36,112 bases of DNA from an uncultured Flavobacteriales bacterium (lineage in GTDB: Bacteria > Bacteroidota > Bacteroidia > Flavobacteriales_D > CALLUQ01): positions 1-36,112 of the forward strand of contig CALLUQ010000159.1 of assembly GCA_938010565.1 (NCBI GenBank), read 5' to 3'. A program made the position numbers and the translations under genes. The notes under the pieces were generated by a model. The model was not told where the DNA came from. It saw only the letters and a program-made list of their open reading frames with translations, and searched no databases. Numbering within the stretch: position 1 is the stretch's first letter; each line of letters starts with the position of its first letter. Positions 18,044-26,177 of this stretch are shown here, piece by piece.

Positions 18044-20076
18044 CGCACTACAATGCGCCCCAGTTCTTTACTCAGGCGCTTTTTCGATTCCAGCCACCTG
18101 AGGTTTTCACGAAGCAGGTGTTCCACATCCTGATCTTCCGGGTTTTCGCGTAATTGCTCCTGTATTTCATCTATTCTTTTCTCTATATGCGCAAGTTTCA
18201 GGGAGTATATGGCATTAAAAACGGTTGCTTTTAAACGTATCAACTCCGAAGTCACGTAGATCTGTTTGCGTTTCCAGTCGGCCAACATGTATTTCTCCGT
18301 AAAAAAGTGGGCAGCCACCTGGGCCACTTCCGGGTCTTCGTGGTGTATCATTTCCCGGGGCGAAGGAATGCTCTCTTCGTCTTTCTCCAGCCTTTTGGCA
18401 TAGTATTCCAGTATTTTCTGGTAAGCCTGGTTTTGAAAACGCACAGCATCTGTTTCAAGGGTCAGTACCACGTAATGTGCCACCGGCATTTCGATCTCCT
18501 CTTCCCGGTTTTGATCTTCCTCATGGAAAATCGTAACCGGAATAAGATAATGCCCGTAGTTCAGCAAGATGCGCACCACATCATTTTCCTGAAAGGCAAT
18601 GCGGTTGTTTTTTTCAGCCGGGGTTTTTAACCGGTCGGCCGGTTGAGGCAACCCGGTTTTGGTCTGTTTCGCTGCTTCAAAAGGCAAGTCGGGCACTTTT
18701 TCCGGGCCGGTATTGTGAGGAAGAGGTGGTTGGGAGCTTGGCGAGCCGGCAGATGCTTTGTGTTGCTTTTGGATGTTTTTACGACGAACCTTGTTCAGTT
18801 CATGGATCAGGGTTTGCTCCGGCATTTCCATGATCCGGCTGCATTCCTGCATATAAACCTGACGGGTGATCAGATCCGGGATCAATGCAATGGAATTTAC
18901 GATCTCATGTACCAGCGAAGCCCTTTTAATGGGATCGTTCTGTGTTTCGGTAATGAGCAGGTCCGTTTTAAAAACAATAAAATCTTTGGTGTTTTCCTTC
19001 AGGAACTCAGTGAGCTCCGAAATGCTGTGTTTCTGAGAAAAAGAGTCCGGATCTTCCCCATTCGGGAAAAGCACCACTTTTACATTCATTCCCTCTTCCA
19101 ACACCAGATCAATCCCCCGAAAAGAAGCACGAATGCCGGCCGCATCACCATCGTAAAGAATGGTAATGTTATCGGTATACCGCCGAATCAGGCGAATTTG
19201 CTCCCGGGTAAGTGCCGTTCCGGAAGAAGCCACCACATTTTCAATTCCCGCCTGATGGAGTGAGATCACATCGGTATAGCCCTCAACAAGGTAGCAGTTA
19301 TCTTTCTTAACAATTTCCCTTTTTGCCTGATAGATCCCGTAAAGGAGTTTGCTTTTGTTGTATACCTCGGTTTCCGGAGAGTTGAGGTATTTGGGAATTT
19401 GTTTGTCCGTTTTTAGGGTACGCGCTCCAAACCCGATAGGCCGCCCGGTGAGGTTGTGAATGGGAAACAGAATGCGCCCCTTGAAAAAATCGTATTTGCG
19501 TTCTCCTTTTATCTTGATCAAACCCGCCTTTTGCAGAAATTCGAGTTGGTAACCCGCTCCCAAAGCCGAATTGGTAAAAGCATCCCATTGATCGGGGTTA
19601 TAGCCCAATCCAAACTTTTTGATGACATCGTTGTGAAATCCCCGTTCCTTAAAATAGCTCAAACCTATGGCCCGGCCTGCTTCCGTTTCATGCAACTGAC
19701 CGGAAAAGTACTTTTCGGCAAAAGCGTTAACGAGGTAAAGACTTTCGCGTGAATTTGCGGCAATTTGTTCTTCCGGCGTTTGTTCCTTTTCCGCAATTTC
19801 AATGTTGTACTTGCCGGCGAGGTAGCGCAAAGCTTCCGGATAGTTCATTTGCTCGTGTTCCATCACAAAGCTAACCACGTTGCCCCCTTTGCCGGAGCTA
19901 AAATCCTTCCAGATCCCTTTGGAAGGGGAAACCATAAAAGAGGGGGTTTTTTCGTTTCCGAAAGGACTCAGGCCTTTGTAGCTAGAGCCCGATTTCTTAA
20001 GGTGCACAAAATCGCTGATCACTTCCTCAATACGAGCGGTGTCAAAGATCTTATCGATGGTTTCCTTGTCAATCAT
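18040..20076 (-). CDS. dnaG: DNA primase DnaG lacking the zinc ligands
   Basis: 678 residues from the ATG at 20076 (MIDKETIDKIFDTARIEEVI); a TTG three codons upstream is less likely. The N-terminal CHC2-type fold is intact (YKGLSPFGNEKTPSF, WKDFSSGKGGNVVSF), but all four zinc ligands of ordinary primases are replaced: S37, G40, D58 and S61 stand where Cys, His, Cys and Cys are expected. The catalytic TOPRIM domain is normal, with VEGYTD and LYDGDAAG. The C-terminal DnaB-helicase-binding region is present (~440-678) after a proline-rich linker. It makes RNA primers at the fork. I recall similar zinc-less primases in Flavobacteriia, so this is probably lineage-typical and functional. A -7 box lies 23 bases before the start. 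Confidence 0.96.
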   Translation of the reverse strand: MIDKETIDKIFDTARIEEVISDFVHLKKSGSSYKGLSPFGNEKTPSFMVSPSKGIWKDFSSGKGGNVVSFVMEHEQMNYPEALRYLAGKYNIEIAEKEQTPEEQIAANSRESLYLVNAFAEKYFSGQLHETEAGRAIGLSYFKERGFHNDVIKKFGLGYNPDQWDAFTNSALGAGYQLEFLQKAGLIKIKGERKYDFFKGRILFPIHNLTGRPIGFGARTLKTDKQIPKYLNSPETEVYNKSKLLYGIYQAKREIVKKDNCYLVEGYTDVISLHQAGIENVVASSGTALTREQIRLIRRYTDNITILYDGDAAGIRASFRGIDLVLEEGMNVKVVLFPNGEDPDSFSQKHSISELTEFLKENTKDFIVFKTDLLITETQNDPIKRASLVHEIVNSIALIPDLITRQVYMQECSRIMEMPEQTLIHELNKVRRKNIQKQHKASAGSPSSQPPLPHNTGPEKVPDLPFEAAKQTKTGLPQPADRLKTPAEKNNRIAFQENDVVRILLNYGHYLIPVTIFHEEDQNREEEIEMPVAHYVVLTLETDAVRFQNQAYQKILEYYAKRLEKDEESIPSPREMIHHEDPEVAQVAAHFFTEKYMLADWKRKQIYVTSELIRLKATVFNAIYSLKLAHIEKRIDEIQEQLRENPEDQDVEHLLRENLRWLESKKRLSKELGRIVVR

Positions 20077-20098
20077 ACCCCACAAAACAGCAAGTTTT

Positions 20099-20134
20099 CA
20101 AAGGTACAAATTCAGGCCATGCGGATAAAACAAA
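20099..20134 (-). promoter_or_regulatory. candidate dnaG promoter
   Basis: On the minus strand, TTTG (complement of 20131-20134), 24 bases, then TACCTTTG (complement of 20099-20106), an exact TAnnTTTG match 22 bases before the ATG. The spacing is a few bases longer than ideal, so I rate this lower than the usp promoter. Confidence 0.4.
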
Positions 20135-20538
20135 TGGAGAACGATATCAAGGCAAGCGCATGTAAGGCGATCCCATTTGTGGGGGTTTTTCCGATTATGT
20201 ACTCAAAACGGTGAAATAAGCTCCGCCGAAACTAGCCGGTCAGGGGATTTTTATGCAGGCTGAAAACCAGAAGCCCAAGCCAACTTTTGCTCTGATCTGT
20301 TGGAATGCATGTTGCATTTGGCAAAAAAACGAGATAAAGGCTTGATCATTTAACGAAGGCAAATTCATCCCCAATGCAAACCACCTTATTTTGAAAGAAG
20401 ATTTCCGGAGGAGGTGATGTTGAAAATGGTGTTTTTACCTCACCGCCCCCATTATTAAAGAGATGTTTGGCATGCACCAGAATGTTTTGGACAGCCGCGT
20501 TTTTTAATATCTGTTAAATGATACATCCGCATGGGCAT
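20107..20538. other. gene-free stretch between dnaG and the M48 peptidase gene
   Basis: Over 400 bases upstream of dnaG and downstream of the M48 gene. No coding frame with plausible composition, no tRNA-like fold and no strong hairpin with a U-tract was seen. Apart from the dnaG -33 element at its start, I see nothing in it. Confidence 0.4.
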
Positions 20539-22686
20539 TTACTTCCGCCATGCTCTGGAATCCAATATTCTCTGGTAGCGACCCTTTCGTTTTAACCCGT
20601 ACTTGATCTGACTTGAAATACATTGGAGGCCTACGCTCTTATACTTCAATTTCAGCTCCTCACTTTTGTAACGAACTTTAAAAGCACCTTCCGTTGCGAT
20701 GCGAACACTCACCACCCGAACAAACAGCCCTCTTAGTTTCCGGCTCTGTTTAAATATATCCGCCAATGTTATTTGTGAAGCTTGTTGATAGGCATCTACC
20801 GTGTTTTCCTTTTTATGATATTCCAGATAAAAGGTATGGATGAACTCCATTTCATTGACCCCGTAGAAGTGAAACAGATCGGCATACTCAGGATCCAACA
20901 AGTACATTTTTACGGGTCTGCCTTTTGAAAAAGTAGGACGCGCACCAAATGCTCGTAATTTATCCAGCAGGATATAATGATCCAGGTGCTCTTTTTTTAA
21001 CCCCCGCATGGAAAGGACCTTTCTTTCCCCATCGCCTTTGGATACGCTGTCATACAACAGATCTACCAGTTGTAGATCATCGGGGCCTGATGTAGAGATC
21101 GGAATGTACTCCTTCCCTTGTTTTACAAGAGCAATAAACTTATGATAAACCAACATTTTTTTCTTGACAAATGATTTTTCAAGATTTCCCTTTAAAAGCA
21201 TTTCTGCATAGTTTTTGTGTAGCGCATCGGGCTTAGAAAGGTATTCCGACAATAGCTTTTTGCGACTTTCCTGCTTTTCGGGAAGGCTCAATGCATTGGA
21301 TAACAAACATTCGGTGCAATTGATTGCACGGCCAAGTTTTTCAAAAAAGACAAATGCCTGTTCATAGGTGTCAAATTTGAGTGTTTCCCAGTAAAACCGG
21401 GCGTTGATCTTTCGGATCTGTTCCGGGCTCATACACATAATTTCAAGGTCAAACCCTTCGAACAAGTGTTTATCCATTGCGATCTTGTTTTCGTATCGGA
21501 CATCCTCTTTTTTTTTGAAATACATGTCTGTAATAAAATGTTTCGTCCAACGGTGTTGATCCAAATAACAAGCCCGGCGTATAAATTCCATTACATAATA
21601 AACGTACACCATGTCATCCGGCTCCATCAGGTGAAAGCGAAATGCCATTTCAATGCCTTCATCATACTGATGGTTTATCATTCGCGCCTTCAGGATCTCA
21701 GGCTGGCACTCCTTTTTAAGTTGTAGAAAAAGGGCTTCGCTTACTGCAAACCGAACACCGTTGGTGGGAGTGCCTTCCTTTCCGATCTCGGCCAACTGCT
21801 GAAGCCGTTCCTCCGAAAGAGGGTGTGTGGTTGCTTTTAATTCCCAATCTCGCGGGTGTTTTCGAATTGCTCTTGTTTGCAACCTGTCCAGCACTTTCAA
21901 TAAAGCCAATACACCTCCCAGGTCATAAGGCGATTGAGAGATCCATACTGCCGCTAAAGAATCGGATTCCATCTCATGCTTTTGCGAAAATGCATTTCGT
22001 TTTCGTTGTCCTCTAAACGAGTTTGAATTCCAGGTTTTTAACTCCTCTTTAAAAAATGTATGCATGCTGTGTCTGCAATAAAAATGAGCCAATTCATGGG
22101 TAAGCACCGCAGCCAGCGTAGCCTCATCGTCGATCTGTGCAAACAAGCCTATATGCACGTACATTGCTCCGGAAGCAGACATGCTGGCATTGCAGCTTCC
22201 ATTTCTTACGATATAGGCATGAATGCCTTTATGTTTTTTGAGGTGATCGGGCATGACCTTTCTCATCACCTGATTGACATAGTTTTCCAACTCCGGCCAA
22301 TCGGTATACAGCGCTCCACCCGAAATGTATTTCGACAGTGCATACCCCTGTTGATCGGCATACCGGTGCATCATCCGTTCATACTTTGGTGTCTTATACT
22401 CCTGCGGAATGTTCGCCTTGATCTGATCGTGTAACTCTTCCCTACTTATCTGATACGCTTCCGGAAGGGATTGGGGGAGCGGGCGCTCAAATGGGTTTTG
22501 AGCGTGCAGGCGGAGTGAGATGAACATAAAAAGCAGGGCGGTTGGGATAAAGCGTATGGTTGATGGCTTAATGGTGTTCGGCACTTCTACGGAATAAAGC
22601 CGGTTTCCGTATTTCTTCCATTCATTACCGCCATATTCACGGAAAAGAGTGACAACGTTTTTGTAAACCGCTTTTAGGTTTTTCAT
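20539..22686 (-). CDS. secreted M48-family zinc metallopeptidase
   Basis: 715 residues. The zinc motif HELAH is at 197-201 and the third ligand is E240 in an ExDxxA motif (HEMESDSLA), as in M48 peptidases. A hydrophobic signal segment (FIPTALLFMFISLRLHAQ) lies at ~46-63, preceded by ~40 residues, which is long for a signal peptide. A GTG at 22584 would give a standard one. I keep the ATG at 22686 because a Bacteroidota promoter ends just 32 bases before it. The mature part starts NPFERPLPQSLPEAYQISRE. The ~450 residues after the peptidase domain have helical-repeat character and no named domain. It is probably periplasmic or outer-membrane quality control (BepA-like architecture), but the C-terminal part does not look like BepA's TPRs. 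Confidence 0.85.
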   Translation of the reverse strand: MKNLKAVYKNVVTLFREYGGNEWKKYGNRLYSVEVPNTIKPSTIRFIPTALLFMFISLRLHAQNPFERPLPQSLPEAYQISREELHDQIKANIPQEYKTPKYERMMHRYADQQGYALSKYISGGALYTDWPELENYVNQVMRKVMPDHLKKHKGIHAYIVRNGSCNASMSASGAMYVHIGLFAQIDDEATLAAVLTHELAHFYCRHSMHTFFKEELKTWNSNSFRGQRKRNAFSQKHEMESDSLAAVWISQSPYDLGGVLALLKVLDRLQTRAIRKHPRDWELKATTHPLSEERLQQLAEIGKEGTPTNGVRFAVSEALFLQLKKECQPEILKARMINHQYDEGIEMAFRFHLMEPDDMVYVYYVMEFIRRACYLDQHRWTKHFITDMYFKKKEDVRYENKIAMDKHLFEGFDLEIMCMSPEQIRKINARFYWETLKFDTYEQAFVFFEKLGRAINCTECLLSNALSLPEKQESRKKLLSEYLSKPDALHKNYAEMLLKGNLEKSFVKKKMLVYHKFIALVKQGKEYIPISTSGPDDLQLVDLLYDSVSKGDGERKVLSMRGLKKEHLDHYILLDKLRAFGARPTFSKGRPVKMYLLDPEYADLFHFYGVNEMEFIHTFYLEYHKKENTVDAYQQASQITLADIFKQSRKLRGLFVRVVSVRIATEGAFKVRYKSEELKLKYKSVGLQCISSQIKYGLKRKGRYQRILDSRAWRK

Positions 22687-22717
22687 AAGGGGAGGGGTTT
22701 TTCGGGTTGTAGGTTTT

Positions 22718-22748
22718 CAAAAGTATTGTAAACTAAATAACTATACAA
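22718..22748 (-). promoter_or_regulatory. promoter of the M48 peptidase gene
   Basis: Minus strand: TTG (complement of 22746-22748), 20 bases, then TACTTTTG (complement of 22718-22725), an exact TAnnTTTG box about 32 bases before the ATG at 22686. The placement supports that ATG as the start. Confidence 0.5.
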
Positions 22749-22900
22749 TCTTTTTTATTTATAATTCTTAATCGTCAACCGCCGAACCAGCGTTACACGT
22801 TACCATAGTTCATGCTACTTTACCCTGGTTGCAGAATGAGTGAAGGGAAAAGAAAAATAACAGACAAACGCTCTGTGATCAGGTATTTAGTGTGCCAAAT

Positions 22901-22955
22901 GAACCCAGATGTGGGTTCCTGCTTTGCGATTTTTTTCAGATCAAGTCTGAAAAAA
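22901..22955. other. two adjacent perfect hairpins
   Basis: GAACCCA (22901-22907) pairs with TGGGTTC (22912-22918) across a 4-base loop. Then TTTTTTCAGA (22931-22940) pairs with TCTGAAAAAA (22946-22955) across a 5-base loop. Two perfect stems inside 55 bases indicate structured RNA or a terminator/element end. They make it unlikely that the open frame running through here (from 22892) is coding in this part. Confidence 0.5.
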
Positions 22956-23044
22956 GCGGTGCCTTATCTATAATACTCGTGTATTTTTGGGTAAAATATC
23001 AATCGTTCAAAGCAGGCATTCATACGGTACCCGATGGGGCTCCG

Positions 23045-23572
23045 GTGAGTGATCCTCCTGCCGTTTTAGGGCTCGGAATCAGCTGGAAAGGGGTGTATGA
23101 TTATGCTTCACAACATCCGGTTACTCCACAAGCAAAGATAGGAGTAGGAGCGTTAAATAATACGGTGAGCATGGGGTTCAGGCAATTAGATCGTCCGCTT
23201 CCCGTCGATCCTGACGATCATCCTTGTTTGAGTTTAGCCCATTGCGAAAATGGTCTTAAGGATTGTGGAGAATCGGCAGTAGATGTTGGAGGCGGCTGCC
23301 CTTCAAAGGGTCCCTGTTTTAATAAGCCCTCGAAAAGGGCCGGGACTTTCCGTTTTGAGATGCAGTTATTTGGCATTAAACCAGATGGAACAGCCGAACA
23401 GATCAACACCAGCGGGAGCGTGGCTTCCGATAGTTATTTCTTCTATCCGGTTCTTTATTATAATAAGTGTGATTGTTCGTATTTTTGGGACCAATCAACT
23501 ATGGAAACGCTTAAAGTGAGAATTGGCCAAAGCAATTTGAAGGATTACGTGAGCATCGAAGCGCAGTTATGA
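23045..23572 (+). CDS. unrecognised protein at the head of the accessory island (start uncertain, possibly 5'-truncated)
   Basis: The open frame runs from 22892 (226 residues), but its first ~20 codons lie on the two hairpins. Plausible starts are GTG codons at 22979 or 23045; I list the latter (175 residues), and the gene may have lost its 5' end. I do not recognise the family. The protein has seven cysteines in its second half (PCLSLAHCENGLKDCGESAV, GGGCPSKGPCF, YYNKCDCSYF) and a beta-like C-terminal domain (TFRFEMQLFGIKPDGTAEQI). No signal peptide is seen with any start. Its stop overlaps a downstream ATG (ATGA), so it is likely coupled to what follows. Composition is closer to the core genome than the AT-rich genes after it. 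It could be a remnant of a toxin or surface protein. Confidence 0.45.
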   Translation: MSDPPAVLGLGISWKGVYDYASQHPVTPQAKIGVGALNNTVSMGFRQLDRPLPVDPDDHPCLSLAHCENGLKDCGESAVDVGGGCPSKGPCFNKPSKRAGTFRFEMQLFGIKPDGTAEQINTSGSVASDSYFFYPVLYYNKCDCSYFWDQSTMETLKVRIGQSNLKDYVSIEAQL

Positions 23573-23661
23573 GTACTCAAGGAGTCACAAGAGGGGCTCA
23601 TTTATATTCAATAGGTAATAATTATTACACTATTTGGAATCATGGAAATCAAGAAAAATAA
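23569..23661 (+). CDS. possible 30-codon ORF bridging the island genes
   Basis: The ATG overlaps the preceding stop (ATGA) and the frame runs 30 codons (MSTQGVTRGAHLYSIGNNYY ...) before TAA, overlapping the next gene's start by 20 bases. The translation looks protein-like rather than random (YSIGNNYYTIWNHGN) and could be the leftover C-terminal tip of a toxin or a coupling leader. It has no recognised family. Treat as tentative. Confidence 0.25.
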   Translation: MSTQGVTRGAHLYSIGNNYYTIWNHGNQEK

Positions 23662-24154
23662 TTTCGAAATGACTTCGAGTAGTAAACTTAGTGTATGGGT
23701 TCGAAAATCTGAGAAGTCAGCTATATATGAAACAATTTTTGGATTTGGTGTTTTAGGATTGTTTAGTTTTCTAATGTTTCAAAAATCATCAGGTAATTTA
23801 CTATGGTTTTTATTGGGTATTAGTGGCTTGTTATTTTTTGTAGCCATTTATACTTATGGAGGAACAATTAGGCGAGGGAGGATAATTAATAGTACTATCG
23901 AATCTTTAAAATTTAGTGAGAACATTTTGGTTTTAAGAACGTTTTCTTACAATGTCTTGGGTTTAAAAAAGCTATCAGAAAAGGAAGTTGATATTGAACT
24001 GAATTTACTTGTAGTAAAAGAATGTGATTATCCGATAATAGACAAGAAAACAATTCAAGGAAAGGTGCTTTGTATCAGCAAGAAAAATCAAAATAGCTAC
24101 TATATCCTGCCTCAGTTTTTTCCTGAAGAAATAAAAGACTATTTAACACAATGA
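23642..24154 (+). CDS. two-helix membrane protein, candidate immunity protein
   Basis: 170 residues, AT-rich (far below its flanks), with no named family that I can assign. The N-terminal ~28 residues are polar. Two transmembrane helices follow at ~32-50 (FGFGVLGLFSFLMF) and ~53-72 (LLWFLLGISGLLFFVAIYTY), then a cytoplasmic or periplasmic beta-rich domain with a PH-like strand pattern (ILVLRTFSYNVLGLKKLSEK, VLCISKKNQNSYYILPQFF). Its stop overlaps the next gene's start by 4 bases (ATGA), so the two are translationally coupled. Small, orphan, AT-rich membrane proteins beside Rhs tips are usually immunity proteins. That role is inferred from context, not from sequence similarity. Confidence 0.6.
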   Translation: MEIKKNNFEMTSSSKLSVWVRKSEKSAIYETIFGFGVLGLFSFLMFQKSSGNLLWFLLGISGLLFFVAIYTYGGTIRRGRIINSTIESLKFSENILVLRTFSYNVLGLKKLSEKEVDIELNLLVVKECDYPIIDKKTIQGKVLCISKKNQNSYYILPQFFPEEIKDYLTQ

Positions 24155-24745
24155 ACTTACAAAGATTAATTTTGTTGACTTTTCTATTCTTGTTTGGAGC
24201 ATGTACAAATAAGTCTGAAAAAAAAGAAAGCTCTGTGATGCAGGAGAAATCACATAAAGTCGAAAAGGTGAAAGCAAGAACAGCTAATCAAGCTTTGTTG
24301 GATGGTAAATTGAATGTTTTTATTCCAGAAGAATTTACAAAAGTTACGGAAATGGAATTAATAAAACAGTTTCCTAATGAGCGACAACGCCCAACTGTAA
24401 TCTTTCAAGAATCAAAACAAGTGAAGTTGGCTATTAATTACGGATCCAGCCCTGCAACACAAAAAGATTTACCACAAATCAAATTAGCTTTTTGAGAAGT
24501 CATATAATAAGCCGGGTGTTAATTTTATGGGGAGTGAATTTGTGAAAATAAATGAGTATGATTTTGTTTTAATGAACTTTAGTTTACCAAGCCGAGAAGG
24601 GATAGGGGAAATATCTAATCAAATGTTTATCGGTAGTCTATCAGGTCAACTATTGTTAGGTTCTTTCAGTTACCCACAAGTAGATAAAAATCTTTGGGAA
24701 CCTATTGGAAAAGAAATTGTCAACTCATTGAGAATAAATTTTTAA
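24151..24745 (+). pseudogene. frameshifted lipoprotein, candidate immunity protein
   Basis: The first frame gives 114 residues: a lipoprotein signal (LFLFGACTNKSEKK, lipobox Cys at 18), then LLDGKLNVFIPEEFTKVTEM ... IKLAF and a stop. Directly after, frame +2 continues without a start as EKSYNKPGVNFMGSEFVKIN ... VNSLRINF to 24745. Removing one T from the T5 run at 24489-24493 joins the two into one smooth 197-residue protein. I remember lipoproteins of this type (VFIPEEF, KSYEKA..., GxFV.IN) in Bacteroidota toxin loci. It is therefore a single gene broken by a 1-base insertion, a phase-variable tract or a sequencing error. It overlaps the 23642 gene by 4 bases. A separate second gene from the ATG at 24527 (72 residues) is the alternative. 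Confidence 0.7.
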
Positions 24746-24942
24746 GCCAACTTTTCTTGAAGCGAGTTGCTTTGAGCCCTCCGCTGGCGCAAGGTGTGCC
24801 GAGAAGTGAAAGCTCGGAAATAAGTTCTTTCATACGCTATAATTGAGATGGAGGCGGGTCCTGTGAAAGCGACTACAGGAGTAGCCTTCCAGCCACCCTA
24901 CGGCGCCTCTAAGGTAACGAAGAGGTATGGAGCGGTTAGTCG
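24746..24942. other. GC-rich spacer with three consecutive hairpins before the orphan Rhs tip
   Basis: The composition jumps sharply from the AT-rich gene before it. Three hairpins are visible: CCGAG (24799-24803) with CTCGG (24813-24817); TCCTGT (24859-24864) with ACAGGA (24875-24880), extended outward by GGC/GCC across a 3x3 internal loop and then GGA/TCC; and CCTCT (24906-24910) with AGAGG (24921-24925). Frames here are closed by stops, including a TAG two codons before the ATG at 24943. It could be a structured RNA, a recombination site or a relic of host repeat sequence. Parts (GTTGCTT ... CTCCG) weakly resemble repeat copy B. Confidence 0.4.
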
Positions 24943-26160
24943 ATGTCGGATTTTTATCCTTATGGAATGCCTTTGCCCGGGCGGCAAATTACTTCCACAG
25001 ACCGCCAGCATGGATTCGCAGGAGAGGAAAAAGAAAATGAACTCAATTACACCCATTTCGAATTGCGCCAATACGATGCCAGAGCAGGGCGTTGGTTAAG
25101 CCCCGATCCTTATGGGCAGTTTCATAGTCCGTATCTTGCGCTTGCAAATAATCCTGTCTCGTTCATCGATCCGGATGGAGGGTGGACGTACGACATCGTG
25201 TTTATACAGGGCAGTTCCGGAGTTTCCGATGGAAACATCCCTGCTGTTATGATAGATGGGCCGTTTGTGAGGGGGAGAGCCATCAAACGCTTTATAGGGG
25301 GGTATAATACGGATGTGAATGGCTATGCAGGTGTTAGAACTCCGAAGGGGCGTAAAGGCATTGGGAGAGTAAAAGGCTATTCGCCCTCAGTACGGTCTGC
25401 GCATGATTATCTTCGGAACACACACCTGATGCATCGAACAGGCAGAGGGTGTGAAGATTGCCCCGGATCTTCCGGGGAAGGTGGAGAAGATGATGACGTG
25501 GTCGATGGGGGTATGTTCCAGGTAGTTGAAATAATAGAATACGGAGATAATAGTCCTTATTATGTTGACATTAACATGATGTATTTGAATGAAATTTTAA
25601 CAGATATGAGGGAAGGAACTAGCATGGAATGGGAGGAGTCATCTTATTATGCAGCAATATCAAAAGATCGTTTTGAATCAAGGGCCATTAAAATTTTGAA
25701 AATAAGACGAATACTTGCTCTAAACCGAAGACTTGATCAGAACGGGGGGAGTGGATTACCAACAAGAGAAAACGGAGGATTTATTGAAAACTCGGTTGAT
25801 TTCCATCGTTTTATGATTGACCAGGCTAAAAACAACCCTGTTGAAGTAGCTGCTTTTGAAATTAATGATAATGGAGCTGAAAGATATTTTGTGCAACCCT
25901 GGAAAGGTAATCTTCCTAATGAGTCAAAAAATAATTTTTGGTATTTTAATGAGGGCGGCTATGATCGTACTAATATAATAAGCCAGTATCATACGCATCC
26001 CAGTTCTTCAGGACTTTCCAGAACTGATGCTATAAGAAGTAGCGAATGGGGTATTCCAGTACATTCGATAGGAGCTAATGGGAATATGTGGAGAGTTGCA
26101 TACCCCAGAGGGTATATGGTTCCCATATATTATGGGGCTTATGGTGAACGGGTACGGTAA
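24943..26160 (+). CDS. orphan Rhs core tip fused to a JAB/JAMM-like toxin domain
   Basis: 405 residues. Residues 1-80 are the very end of an RHS-repeat-associated core (FYPYGMPLPGR, GFAGEEKENELNYTHFELRQ, YDARAGRWLSPDP, NNPVSFIDPDGG); the ~1,000+ residues that normally precede it are absent. A variable linker (81-190, ending in GEDDDVVDGG) leads to the C-terminal domain (~195-405). That domain ends with a JAMM-type metal motif: H350 and H352 in YHTHPSSSGLS, S359, D362, and a candidate upstream Glu at 301 or 306. I recall DUF4329/Tox-JAB domains of this kind at the ends of Rhs proteins. DNA is core-like up to ~25530 and AT-rich after it, marking the cassette join. It is followed by a signal-peptide protein in the immunity position. 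As it stands it has no export part, so it is probably a silent tip for recombination. Confidence 0.8.
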   Translation: MSDFYPYGMPLPGRQITSTDRQHGFAGEEKENELNYTHFELRQYDARAGRWLSPDPYGQFHSPYLALANNPVSFIDPDGGWTYDIVFIQGSSGVSDGNIPAVMIDGPFVRGRAIKRFIGGYNTDVNGYAGVRTPKGRKGIGRVKGYSPSVRSAHDYLRNTHLMHRTGRGCEDCPGSSGEGGEDDDVVDGGMFQVVEIIEYGDNSPYYVDINMMYLNEILTDMREGTSMEWEESSYYAAISKDRFESRAIKILKIRRILALNRRLDQNGGSGLPTRENGGFIENSVDFHRFMIDQAKNNPVEVAAFEINDNGAERYFVQPWKGNLPNESKNNFWYFNEGGYDRTNIISQYHTHPSSSGLSRTDAIRSSEWGIPVHSIGANGNMWRVAYPRGYMVPIYYGAYGERVR

Positions 26161-26177
26161 TTGACAGAGATAAGATT

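Noticed and set aside
24746-24942. Integron attC site or group II intron end
   Set aside because: The hairpins suggested it, but no RYYYAAC/GTTRRRY pair flanks them and no intron domain V sequence was found; no integrase or reverse transcriptase is nearby.
24848-25099. 83-residue frame overlapping the Rhs tip
   Set aside because: Its second half is an out-of-frame reading of the clearly conserved Rhs core; its first half lies in the hairpin spacer.
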